Assembly: GCA_016706685.1 (NCBI GenBank)
Contig: JADJJE010000057.1
Coordinates: 1-64,000, forward strand
Length of the DNA: 64,000 nt
Origin: Sandaracinaceae bacterium
GTDB lineage: Bacteria; Myxococcota_A; Polyangia; Polyangiales; Houyiibacteriaceae
Direction of reading: 5' to 3'
The position numbers and the translations under genes are program-made. Of the stretch, positions 37,201 to 44,770 are shown in pieces (positions within the stretch are counted from its first letter, which is position 1; every line of letters starts with the position of its first letter). A model generated the notes under the pieces. The model saw nothing but the letters and a program-made list of their open reading frames with translations. It did no database searches and was not told the DNA's origin.

Positions 37201-38887
37201 CCTGGACGACGTGGCCAGCAAGATCCGCGTGTACCGCGAAGCCTGGAAGAAGGCCGGTCACCCGGGCGAGGGCTTCGTGGTGCTCATGCTGCACACCTTC
37301 ATCGGCCACGACGACGCGGCCGTGAAGGAGCTGGTGCGCGGTCCCATGAAGGACTACCTGCGCAGCTCCATCGCGCTCATCCAGACGCACGCGTGGGCCT
37401 TCCCGGCGTTCAAGGCGGCGGCCGACAGCACCAAGTCCTTCGCGGACAACTTCGAGAACCTGTCGCCCGAGGACACCGAGGCGCTGCTGGACCACGCGTT
37501 CGAGCGCTACTACGAGACCAGCGCGCTGTTCGGCACGCCGCAGTCGGCGCGGCACATCGTGGAGGCCTGCCGCGGCGTGGGCGTGGACGAGCTGGGCTGC
37601 CTGATCGACTTCGGCATCGACTCGGCCACGGTCATGGCGCACCTGCCGCTGCTCGATCAGCTCCGGCGCGTGTCCAGCGACGAGGTGCAGGCGGTCGCAG
37701 CGGACGACTTCTCCATCGCGGCGCAGCTGGTGCGCGAGGGCGTCACGCACCTGCAGTGCACGCCGTCCATGGCGCGCATGCTGGTCACCAACGACGAGTC
37801 GCGCCGCGCGCTCGCGGGCGTGCAGCAGCTCATGATCGGCGGCGAGGCCCTGCCGCTCAGCCTGGTGAAGGAGCTGGGCGCCGCCACGCGCGCCACCATC
37901 ACCAACATGTACGGCCCCACGGAGACCACCATCTGGTCGTCCACGTCGGCCGTGGATCCGGCGGGCAGCGCGGTCACCATCGGCAAGCCCATCTGCAACA
38001 CGCAGCTCTACGTGCTGGACGAGGCGCTCGAGCTGGTGCCCCCCGGCATGGCGGGCGAGCTCTACATCGCGGGCGACGGCGTGACGCGCGGCTACTGGAA
38101 GCGCCCCGAGCTGACGGCCGAGCGCTTCGTGGCCGACCCGTTCTCGCAGCGCCCGGGCGCCCGCATGTACCGCACCGGCGACGAGGTTGCGTTCCGCGAG
38201 GACGGCGAGCTCCTGTTCCTGGGCCGCGTGGACAACCAGGTGAAGCTGCGCGGCTACCGCATCGAGCTGGGTGAGATCGAGGCGCGCCTCGAGGCGCACC
38301 CCTCGGTGAAGAACGCCGTGGTCATCGCGCGCGAGGACACACCGGGGGACAAGCGGCTGGTGGCCTACCTGCTGAGCGCGGCGCCGCTGGACGTCCCCAC
38401 GCTCAAGGCGCACCTGGAAGAGCGCCTGCCCACGTTCATGGTGCCGGCGCACTTCGTGCGGCTCGACCGCTACCCGCTCACGCCCAACAAGAAGGTGGAC
38501 CGCAAGGCGCTGCCGAAGCCGGAGCTCTCCACCCAGGCGCGCGCCGAGAAGGTGGCCACCACGGGCGAGACGCAGCGGCAGATCGCCGAGGTGTGGATGC
38601 GCCTGCTGGGGCTCCCCGACGTGGGCGCGCGCGACAACTTCTTCGACCTGGGCGGGCACTCGCTGCTGGCCGTGCAGGCGCACCGCGAGATCCGCGAGGT
38701 CACCGGCAAGCCGCTCACGGTGACCGACGTGTTCCGCTTCCCCACCATCGCGGCGCTGGCCGAGCACCTGGACGGTGGCAGCTCCGCCAACGAGGCGCTC
38801 TCGCGTGCCGCCGAGCGAGCCGCCGAGCGCACAGCAGCGCGTGGTACACCCAGCGAGGCGCCGCGGCGCGTCCTGAAGCGTCGTTGA
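34202..38887 (+). CDS. NRPS-like megasynthase: formyltransferase - truncated C - A with embedded luciferase-like monooxygenase - PCP
   Basis: Residue numbers count from the upstream GTG at 34190 (1565 residues); ATG starts at 34202 and 34217 exist, the latter with GGAG 6 bases before it. Residues 15-300: 10-formyl-THF transferase fold with N106, H108 and D144, the catalytic trio of Fmt, in AINFHDGPLPRYAG and GGVDEGD. About 330-550: only the rear part of a condensation-like domain, without HHxxxDG. About 570-800 and 1160-1450: adenylation domain (LAYLIYTSGSTGLPKG, SFDIS with D768, NMYGPTETTIW, MYRTGDE, NKKVDRKALP). About 805-1155: FMN-dependent luciferase-like monooxygenase inserted in the A domain (FSLFYFASDEGENA, VWTPERHFHAFGGLYPNP). 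PCP with S1491 (DLGGHSLLA). Likely activates, N-formylates and oxidises one amino acid. No TE, so transfer to another acceptor is expected. Substrate not predicted. Confidence 0.9.
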   Translation: MSETKMQAQNPFRSVLMGNGTLLVQCAEALLARGNTVIGVVTENPEIAGWAEGRGLRVIAPTPRKTLAQRIGSDPFEWLFSIANLSIIPADVLALSARGAINFHDGPLPRYAGLNAPVWALANREPTHGITFHLIEGGVDEGDILAQRTFDLAPNETCLTLNTRCYEVAIDAFADVADMLGRWELNRTKQDLSQRTYFAKDLRPEAGCTLDFTRPAADVAALVRALDHGRYPNPVGTPKAVLPSGALLLGDAVETGASSLLAPGAVVAVDEGGLEVATGSGTLRFSQVRCIEGGPLSLAALTARGVAPGSSLLTDPALRTRLSELDAWLAPHEAFWTKRLLASAPTPMPGAVLEGAGDALAGGLLSRVSVSFTGDSAKSEALLAGLSALLLRLGSAPEVELGHRHAGLDRVVNAASVYATRVPLVVDVARPLPFAQLVERAREALATAERRGTFPRDLAARQPGLTLPTWPVVFDTLPTLAGLNPYVLPEGAALAVLTDGHEARLLFHPERLSPALAERFAGQLEVLLSAALRDPQQSVGKLPLITERERQQLLTEWNPRDTDYPRELGVHQLFELQVQRTPDAIALVHRGTRLTYAELDRRSNRLAAHLRALGIGADAPVGLYTDRSVDLVIGALGILKAGGAYLPLDPTYPPDRVAFMLQDSGAARVLTQRALLGQLPATGAQALCLDDCPELLGCSDAALPQGDFRSSQLAYLIYTSGSTGLPKGVMVEHQQVSNFFVGMDERIPHAPGSTWLAVTSLSFDISVLELFYTLARGFRVVLAGDEDRGLVSGGEVSRSSDRKIDFSLFYFASDEGENAADKYKLLLDGARFADTHGFSAVWTPERHFHAFGGLYPNPAVASAAIAAVTKNIRIRAGSCVSPLHHPVRIAEEWGLVDNLSNGRVDISFAAGWQPNDFLLRPQSFGRQKDQMVEDIETIQRLWRGEHVTFEGPMGPVAVRSLPRPIQPELPFLITAAGNPETFEMAGRMGGGILTHLLGQSLDDVASKIRVYREAWKKAGHPGEGFVVLMLHTFIGHDDAAVKELVRGPMKDYLRSSIALIQTHAWAFPAFKAAADSTKSFADNFENLSPEDTEALLDHAFERYYETSALFGTPQSARHIVEACRGVGVDELGCLIDFGIDSATVMAHLPLLDQLRRVSSDEVQAVAADDFSIAAQLVREGVTHLQCTPSMARMLVTNDESRRALAGVQQLMIGGEALPLSLVKELGAATRATITNMYGPTETTIWSSTSAVDPAGSAVTIGKPICNTQLYVLDEALELVPPGMAGELYIAGDGVTRGYWKRPELTAERFVADPFSQRPGARMYRTGDEVAFREDGELLFLGRVDNQVKLRGYRIELGEIEARLEAHPSVKNAVVIAREDTPGDKRLVAYLLSAAPLDVPTLKAHLEERLPTFMVPAHFVRLDRYPLTPNKKVDRKALPKPELSTQARAEKVATTGETQRQIAEVWMRLLGLPDVGARDNFFDLGGHSLLAVQAHREIREVTGKPLTVTDVFRFPTIAALAEHLDGGSSANEALSRAAERAAERTAARGTPSEAPRRVLKRR

Positions 38888-38897
38888 GGAGGGCAAC

Positions 38898-40931
38898 ATG
38901 AGCCGACGAGCAGACCAAGACATGGACGAAGACGAGGGCGGCTCGAAGCGCGCGGGGTCACCGCTCGATGTGCGTCGCATCGTGCGCGTGGTGTGGCGGG
39001 CCAAGACCTGGGTGGTGGGCGCCGCGCTGGTGGGCCTGGTCATCGGCGTGCTCGTGGCCAAGTTCGGGGTCGGTCGGTCCTACCTCACGTCGGCCGTGGT
39101 GCGTTACGAGGGCCTCCCCGGGCAGAGCTTCCTCGAGGCACAGCAAGACCTGCCCTCGCTCGCTTCGGTGGCGCTCACGGACCGCTTCGTGCTCGAGATG
39201 CGCGAGCGCGCCGGGCTCGAGGACGTCCATGTGGACGCCATGCGCGCCATCCTGCAGGTGTCGGCGGACCAGGGCACGCGGCAAGTCAGCTTCAACGCTT
39301 ATGGTGAGACTCCGGAACAGGCGGCCAACCTCGCCAACAGCGCGGTGGAGCTGTTCCTCCAGCACCACACCGAGCTGCGTGAGGCCTCGTTGCGCGCAGA
39401 GCAGGCCAGCGTGGCCGAGCGCATCAGCGCCACGTCCATCGAGCTGAACGACGCGCGCACCGCATACGACACGTTCCGCTCCGAGCACGGCATCAGCGAA
39501 ATGAACGTGGAGCAGTCGCAGGTCATCGCGCAGGCGGCGGAGCTGCGCACCGAGGCCACCCTGGCAGCGGCCGAGGTGGAAGCTGCGCGTGCGCGCGTGC
39601 GTCAGCTCACCGCATCGCTCGAGGAGGCGCCGCGCTCGCGGGGGACGGGCGGGGGAGCGAACACCGCCAGCCGGCGCGTCGAGGACGCCCGCGTGGTCGA
39701 GCTCGGCCAGCGCCTGCGCGAGGCGCGTGGTCAGGGGCTGGGTGAGTCTCACCCGCAGGTGCAGTCGCTCCAGCGGCAGGTGGCCGCACTCCAGCGGCAG
39801 CAGCGCGAGGGGGCCGCCGAAGACTCGACGGGCGTCGCTCGCACGGGTGGGTCGAGCGCCCTGCAGGTGGAGCGTCGCACCAACCTCGAGGCGGCGCAGA
39901 CGGAGCTCGAGACCCTTCAGTCACGCCAGACCACCCTCGAGCAGCTGGCCACCGCCGCCGAGGAGCGCGGCAACCGCTTCAGCGACATCGAGTCGCAGGC
40001 CGCGAGTCTGTTGGCGCAGGTGAACGTGAAGGGCGCGCTGGTGGAGAGCCTCACCGAGCGCGCAGCGAACATCGACGACCAGCTGCACGACATCCCCACC
40101 GGCTTCCGCAGCGTGTCGAACGCCATCCCGCCCGAGAACGCGGTGCCGTCCAAGAAGAAGAAGATCATCGCGCTCGGGGTGCCCTTGGTGTTCGGCCTGC
40201 TGGCGCTGCTGGTCGTCGTGGCGCGCGACCTGAACGGTCTGCGGCTGATCGCGCCGCCCGAGATCGCCTGGTGGGGCGAGGGGCCGGTGGTGGCCACCTC
40301 CAGCTGGCCACGCAACAGCGAGGCGTTCGACGACCTCTTGGCCGACCTCGAGGAGCTCATGCGCGACAAACGCGGGGAGCTCTTGCTGGTGGGCGCCACC
40401 GAGATCGAGCGGCAGCTGGCCGAGACGCTCACCATGGTCATCCGCCAGACCTGGCGCGGCGTGGTGCAGGACGAGCACGAGGCCGTGATGTCCCCAGCGC
40501 GCAGCGCGCAGGGTGGCGCGACCAGCAGCCTGGGGAGCACCACGAGCAGCTCGGGCGAGCCGGAGCGCCACGTCATCGGCAACGTGCTGCCCATGGGCCG
40601 GCGCACGCGCAACAGCCCCCCGGGCGGCTTCGCGGCGGTGCAGGCCGACGACACTGGCGGCATCCGCATCAGCCACGCGCTGCGCGTGTCCACGTGCACT
40701 TGGGACGGCCAGCGCGGTGTGGCGGCCCTGCGTCGCGCGGCGCGGCGCTCCGATGGCGTGATGGTGCTGGTAGGCGCGGGCATCAAGGCTTCGGAGCTGC
40801 GGCGCGTGCGGCGTGAGCTGGCGTTGGACGGCGGCGTGGCCTTCGTGCTGCTGGCGGTGTCGGACGCGGTGGCGCGCCAGAACGACCGCGCGGGCCACGT
40901 GGGCGACTTCCTGAGCGGGTTCGCGGGCTGA
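38898..40931 (+). CDS. Wzc/GumC-like polysaccharide co-polymerase lacking kinase Walker motifs
   Basis: 677 residues. Cytoplasmic head, membrane helix 1 (VVGAALVGLVIGVLVAKFGV), a Wzz-type periplasmic domain with long Glu/Ala/Arg coiled coils (about 165-400; EAAQTELETLQSRQTTLEQL), membrane helix 2 (IIALGVPLVFGLLALLVVVA) and a cytoplasmic C-terminal domain. The C-terminal part sits where a BY-kinase would be (GEGPVVATSSWPRNSEAFDD, ELLLVGATEIERQLAETL), but there is no GxxGxGKS/T, no Walker A' or B, and no tyrosine-rich tail. Expected to set chain length and couple export to the Wza-like channel without autokinase control. Starts 10 bases after the NRPS-like gene. Confidence 0.85.
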   Translation: MSRRADQDMDEDEGGSKRAGSPLDVRRIVRVVWRAKTWVVGAALVGLVIGVLVAKFGVGRSYLTSAVVRYEGLPGQSFLEAQQDLPSLASVALTDRFVLEMRERAGLEDVHVDAMRAILQVSADQGTRQVSFNAYGETPEQAANLANSAVELFLQHHTELREASLRAEQASVAERISATSIELNDARTAYDTFRSEHGISEMNVEQSQVIAQAAELRTEATLAAAEVEAARARVRQLTASLEEAPRSRGTGGGANTASRRVEDARVVELGQRLREARGQGLGESHPQVQSLQRQVAALQRQQREGAAEDSTGVARTGGSSALQVERRTNLEAAQTELETLQSRQTTLEQLATAAEERGNRFSDIESQAASLLAQVNVKGALVESLTERAANIDDQLHDIPTGFRSVSNAIPPENAVPSKKKKIIALGVPLVFGLLALLVVVARDLNGLRLIAPPEIAWWGEGPVVATSSWPRNSEAFDDLLADLEELMRDKRGELLLVGATEIERQLAETLTMVIRQTWRGVVQDEHEAVMSPARSAQGGATSSLGSTTSSSGEPERHVIGNVLPMGRRTRNSPPGGFAAVQADDTGGIRISHALRVSTCTWDGQRGVAALRRAARRSDGVMVLVGAGIKASELRRVRRELALDGGVAFVLLAVSDAVARQNDRAGHVGDFLSGFAG

Positions 40932-40933
40932 GC

Positions 40934-41425
40934 ATGGGCACGCACGGCGCAGCAAGGCAGGCCTCTTCGCCACGCCGGCAGAAGGTGCTGGCCATCAGCT
41001 CGGGGGGCGGACACTGGGTCGAGCTGCTGCGCCTGCGCCCGGCGTTCGACGGGCACTTCATGGTGTTCGTGACGGTGGACGAGACCTACCGCGCGCACGT
41101 GGGCAGCGCGCCGTTGCGCGTGGTGCCGGACACCACCCGCTGGGACCGCCTGGGCATGCTGCGCTGCGCAGCGCAGGTGCTGCGGGTGCTGCTGGAGGAG
41201 CGGCCCGACGTGGTGGTCAGCACGGGCGCGCTGCCTGGCTTCTTCGGCGTGGTGCTGGGGCGGGCGTTGGGGGCACGCACCATCTGGGTGGACAGCCTGG
41301 CCAACGTGGACGAGCTGAGCATGAGCGGGCAGAAGGTGGGGCGCTTCGCAGACCTGTGGCTCACGCAGTGGCCCGAGCTGGCACGCCCGGGTGGCCCGCG
41401 CTTCGCGGGGAGCGTGCTCGGATGA
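40934..41425 (+). CDS. Alg14/EpsE/PssD-type glycosyltransferase accessory subunit
   Basis: 163 residues. The N-terminal KVLAISSGGGHWVELLRLRP is the Alg14-like nucleotide-sugar fold start. DTTRWDRLGMLRC, PDVVVSTGALPGFFGVVLGR and TIWVDSLANVDELSMSGQ are family motifs. In bacteria such proteins pair with an Alg13-like catalytic partner to form one GT-B enzyme at the membrane. The stop overlaps the start of that partner by 4 bases. No membrane anchor is visible here, unlike eukaryotic Alg14. Confidence 0.85.
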   Translation: MGTHGAARQASSPRRQKVLAISSGGGHWVELLRLRPAFDGHFMVFVTVDETYRAHVGSAPLRVVPDTTRWDRLGMLRCAAQVLRVLLEERPDVVVSTGALPGFFGVVLGRALGARTIWVDSLANVDELSMSGQKVGRFADLWLTQWPELARPGGPRFAGSVLG

Positions 41426-41937
41426 AGCTGCTGCTCACGGTGGGCGCGCAGATGCCCTTCGACCGCTTGGTGCTCGCCATGGACGCCTGGGCGGCGGCCA
41501 ACCCGAGCGCGCGGGTCGCGGCGCAGATCGGCGACTCCACGGTGAACGCCACGCACCTCGAAGCGCAGCGCTTCCTCGAACCGGCGCGCTTCGACCTGGC
41601 CTGCGACGAGGCCGACGCCATCGTGGGGCACGCGGGCATCGGCACGCTCTTCGCGGCGCTCGAGCGTGGCAAGCCCGTGCTGGTGCTGCCGCGCCGCGCG
41701 GACCTGCGCGAGACGCGCAACGACCACCAGCTGGCCACGGCGCGCCGCTTCGGGGAGCGCCCAGGCGTGGTGGTGGTGTGGGAAGAACGCGAGCTGCCCG
41801 AGGGGCTCGAGCGTCTCACCGCGCTGGTGCGCACCGCTTCGGGTGTGGCCGAGCCGCCGCGCCGCGAGGGGCCCCTGTTCGATGTGATTCGAGACTTCGT
41901 CGACACGGGCGCGCTGCCGCCGCGAGGGGCTTCATGA
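41422..41937 (+). CDS. Alg13/PssE-type glycosyltransferase catalytic subunit
   Basis: 171 residues from the ATG at 41422, which overlaps the previous stop. KLLLTVGAQMPFDRLVLAMD is the Alg13-type start. IVGHAGIGTLFAALERGKPV with LVLPRRADLRETRNDHQLAT is the C-terminal nucleotide-sugar binding block of GT28/Alg13. It probably adds the second sugar to the lipid-linked unit together with the preceding protein. The following lipoprotein gene overlaps it by 4 bases. Confidence 0.85.
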   Translation: MKLLLTVGAQMPFDRLVLAMDAWAAANPSARVAAQIGDSTVNATHLEAQRFLEPARFDLACDEADAIVGHAGIGTLFAALERGKPVLVLPRRADLRETRNDHQLATARRFGERPGVVVVWEERELPEGLERLTALVRTASGVAEPPRREGPLFDVIRDFVDTGALPPRGAS

Positions 41938-42983
41938 CCACACGGCGTCGCTCTTCTTTTTCCGGGCGGGGCGCTGGGCTGGCAACGCTCCTGGCCGCGC
42001 TCGCTCCGGCCGTGGTGTTGGCGGCGTGCAGCGGCGCCGCGGGTGCACCCGAGAGCGGCGCCGTCACGGGCTATCGGGAGCCACCCGCTCCGAACATCTT
42101 TCGGCCGTTCGCCGACAGCAGCCCCTGGAACACCCCCATCCCGGCGGGCGTGGCGCTGCGCCCCGACAGCGCCACGCTGGTACAGCACCTGGCCGAGAGC
42201 TCCGAGTGGCCGGGCCTCAGCGTGTCCATCCACCCATGGAGCGTGCCCGTCTACTGGGTGAATGCCAGCACGCCCTTGGTGGACGTGCACACGCCGCTCG
42301 GCAACGAGGGCGAGAACCTCACGCTGCGCTGGCCCGTGCCCGCGGGCGCCCAGGCAGCTCCCGAGGCCGACGGACACCTCACGCTCGTGGACGTGACAGC
42401 GGGGCGCGCCTACGACTTCTTTCAAGCGCGCCCGCGCGCCGACGGCGGCTGGGACTGCACGCTGTGCTCGAGCGTGGACCTGCGGGGCAGCGGCGTGCGC
42501 CCCCCCAAGGGCGGCCCCACCGAGTGGTACGCCTCGCACGGGTCGCGCGCCTGTGGCTTCCCATTGATGGCCGGGCTCATCACGGCGGCCGAGCTGCGCG
42601 CCGGAGAGATCCGCCACGCGCTGGTGCTGGCCTACCCCGGCCTTCGCCAGCGCTGGTTCGTGTCGCCCGCCAGCACGGGGCACCCGGCCAACGGCATCAT
42701 CTCCGAGAGCGAGGGCGTGCCCTGCGGCGGTCGCCTGCAGCTGGACCCTTCGCTGGACGTGGACACGCTGGGCCTCTCGCCGGCGGGGCGCACCGTGGCG
42801 CGTGCGCTGCAAGTGTACGGCGCCTACGTGGGCGACTTCTCGGGCTCCATCAACGTGTACGCGGACGGGTCCCCCGACGCGCGCGAGGCCTTCGCCGGGG
42901 TGCTCGAGAGCGGCAGCACGGCGGGGCTCGACGTCTCGCGCCTCCGAGTGGTCGAATGGGGCACGCTCACCCCCGACGGATGA
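41934..42983 (+). CDS. Exopolysaccharide-locus lipoprotein, function unknown
   Basis: 349 residues from the ATG at 41934. Signal with twin Arg-rich n-region (MTTRRRSSFSGRG), hydrophobic core and lipobox VVLAACS. The mature protein has a conserved-looking start (FADSSPWNTPIPAGVALRPD), a central four-Cys area (WDCTLCSS, SRACGF, GVPCGG) and an end RLQLDPSLDVDTLGLSPAGR / VYGAYVGDFSGSINVYADGS. I have seen similar proteins annotated only as hypothetical; I cannot name a domain. Position between glycosyltransferase genes and 4-base overlap suggest a periplasmic or outer-membrane role in polymer export, trimming or retention. Confidence 0.7.
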   Translation: MTTRRRSSFSGRGAGLATLLAALAPAVVLAACSGAAGAPESGAVTGYREPPAPNIFRPFADSSPWNTPIPAGVALRPDSATLVQHLAESSEWPGLSVSIHPWSVPVYWVNASTPLVDVHTPLGNEGENLTLRWPVPAGAQAAPEADGHLTLVDVTAGRAYDFFQARPRADGGWDCTLCSSVDLRGSGVRPPKGGPTEWYASHGSRACGFPLMAGLITAAELRAGEIRHALVLAYPGLRQRWFVSPASTGHPANGIISESEGVPCGGRLQLDPSLDVDTLGLSPAGRTVARALQVYGAYVGDFSGSINVYADGSPDAREAFAGVLESGSTAGLDVSRLRVVEWGTLTPDG

Positions 42984-42993
42984 GAGCATCAAC

Positions 42994-44232
42994 ATGAAGA
43001 AGCTCTGCGTGCTGTACATGGCCGGCGCTGGCGATGCCAAAGCGGCTTTTCAGGCTTGGGCCAACCACTCCGAGCTGGAGGCGATCACCCACGTGGGCTA
43101 TTCGCACCAGTTCTTCGATGCGTGCGCGGAGGTCGGCGCGTCCGTTCTCGCACTCACCACACACGCAAACGACAGCGACGCGCAGCACGGCGAGATGCGT
43201 GTGGAGAAGATCGACGACTACCTGGCCGGGACGCACGGCCTCGCGTACCACGCGGCGCAGGTCATCCTGGCGGCCGCCATCATCAAGCGTGCCGTCGCCT
43301 TTCGCGCCAACGTCGTCGTCATCGGGGGCGAGCCGCACCCGGAGTTGCTCGCTCCGCTCCAGCTCCTGGGGGTGCGTGTCGTGCTAGCTCATCACTGCGT
43401 CTTGTGGCCGGCGTTTCAACCGCGCAGCACCAAGTCACGCGTCCTGTTCCACACCCAACGGCCGTTCTACCGCTTCCACGGCGACGCAGTCCTCAGCGCG
43501 TCGAGCATGGTCAGCGCCCAGGTGCAGGACATCGCAGGCGAGCGCACGATCCCAATCGTCGAGTTCTTTCCTCTGTTTCGCTCCGACCTCTTCTCGGACA
43601 TCCCGGATCCGGAGGCATCGCGACGGCCGTTTCGAGTCATGTTCGTGGGTCGCGTGGAAGCCAACAAAGGCGTCTTCGACTTGATGGAGATCGCCCGGCG
43701 CCTGCGCGCCGCGCAACGCAGCGACATCGTGATCGACATCTGTGGGAGCGGTGCCGCATCCGCCGCCCTCGAGGGTCAGGTGCGCGAGCACGGCCTGCAA
43801 GACCTGGTGGTGCTGCACGGCTGGTGTGATGCCCAGAAGCTGCGGTCGCTGCAGATGCAGAGCCACGCGGCGATCGTTCCGACGCGGACGGACTTCGTCG
43901 AGGGGTTCAATCACGTCATCGTGGAGGCGCTGCTCGCTAGGCGGCCCGTGGTGACCTCGAAGGTGTGTCCTGCGGTCCACTATCTGTCGGGCGGAGTCAC
44001 GCTCGCGCACCCCGACGATCCGGAGAGCTACTTCCAGCAGCTCGTGAAGCTCGTCGACGATCCCGCGCACTACCGCACGCTGCAAGCTGGCGCGCGTGAC
44101 GCTGGCCGCGAGTTTCTCTCTGACGAGAACAGCTACCGTCAGGGCGTCCGCCACGTGCTGACGGCGTTCGCTGCCAATCAGAAGCCGGCGCCCCACATCA
44201 TTGCGCCGGTTGCGCGGCTCGGCCCCGATTGA
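42994..44232 (+). CDS. Family 4 (GT-B) glycosyltransferase
   Basis: 412 residues from the ATG at 42994. N-terminal acceptor domain (KKLCVLYMAGAGDAKAAFQA). C-terminal donor domain with RVMFVGRVEANKGVFDLMEI, DICGSGAASAALEGQV, VLHGWCDAQKLRSLQMQSHA and the E-x7-E region VPTRTDFVEGFNHVIVEALL. Typical retaining GT4 acting on lipid-linked intermediates in the cytosol. Last gene of the rightward operon. Base composition looks slightly lower in GC than its neighbours, so it could be a later acquisition. Confidence 0.88.
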   Translation: MKKLCVLYMAGAGDAKAAFQAWANHSELEAITHVGYSHQFFDACAEVGASVLALTTHANDSDAQHGEMRVEKIDDYLAGTHGLAYHAAQVILAAAIIKRAVAFRANVVVIGGEPHPELLAPLQLLGVRVVLAHHCVLWPAFQPRSTKSRVLFHTQRPFYRFHGDAVLSASSMVSAQVQDIAGERTIPIVEFFPLFRSDLFSDIPDPEASRRPFRVMFVGRVEANKGVFDLMEIARRLRAAQRSDIVIDICGSGAASAALEGQVREHGLQDLVVLHGWCDAQKLRSLQMQSHAAIVPTRTDFVEGFNHVIVEALLARRPVVTSKVCPAVHYLSGGVTLAHPDDPESYFQQLVKLVDDPAHYRTLQAGARDAGREFLSDENSYRQGVRHVLTAFAANQKPAPHIIAPVARLGPD

Positions 44233-44264
44233 TGAGCGGGCCCACACGGGCGTACCCTCGTGGC

Positions 44265-44696
44265 ATGGCCGACGACGAGCTCCCTCCCCTGGTGCCCCGC
44301 GGCGTGTGGATGGCGCTCGGCCTCGCGGCGGCGCTGGCCGTGGCCTACGGCGTCGCGCAGTATCGGGCAAAGCCTGAAGCGGCGCTCGCGCTCGCGTTCT
44401 TGATGGACGTGAAGAACGAGGCCCCGAGCGCGGCCGAGCGAGCGGCCGGAGACGCGCTCCGCGTGGTGCAGGGCGAGCGCGGCGAGAGCAGCCCGGCCTT
44501 CGGCGTAGCCCGCGACAGCACGTCGTTCCAGGACGTGGGCACCACCGTGGAGTGGGGCTCGCGCTGCATCGAGGTGCACGCCTACGGCACCGTGCGGCAC
44601 AACCTGTGGGTGGAGATCCTGGAGGAGCCCCGCGGCTTCCGCGTCACGCGTGTGCTGACCACGACGCCGTACGACGGGCCCTGCTCAGCCGACTGA
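44265..44696 (+). CDS. Small membrane-anchored protein, function unknown
   Basis: 143 residues from the ATG at 44265. One membrane segment (VWMALGLAAALAVAYGVAQY) and an extracytoplasmic domain with two cysteines (SRCIEVHAYGTV, DGPCSAD) near the C-terminus. The upstream ATG at 44229 would add 12 residues. No family recognised. It is 32 bases after the GT4 gene and may be an independent gene. Confidence 0.6.
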   Translation: MADDELPPLVPRGVWMALGLAAALAVAYGVAQYRAKPEAALALAFLMDVKNEAPSAAERAAGDALRVVQGERGESSPAFGVARDSTSFQDVGTTVEWGSRCIEVHAYGTVRHNLWVEILEEPRGFRVTRVLTTTPYDGPCSAD

Positions 44697-44770
44697 GGGC
44701 CCTCGGGCGGCTCACCGCGCGGACGCATTTGTTGGGCTTGCGGCACGCCGCGCGTGATCCTCTGGCCAGC

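Noticed and set aside
33983..39061. Very long minus-strand open frame (about 1690 codons) opposite the NRPS-like gene
   Set aside because: It is the antisense shadow of a high-GC gene: Arg/His/Gln/Ala-rich, no motifs, while the plus strand has full domain signatures.
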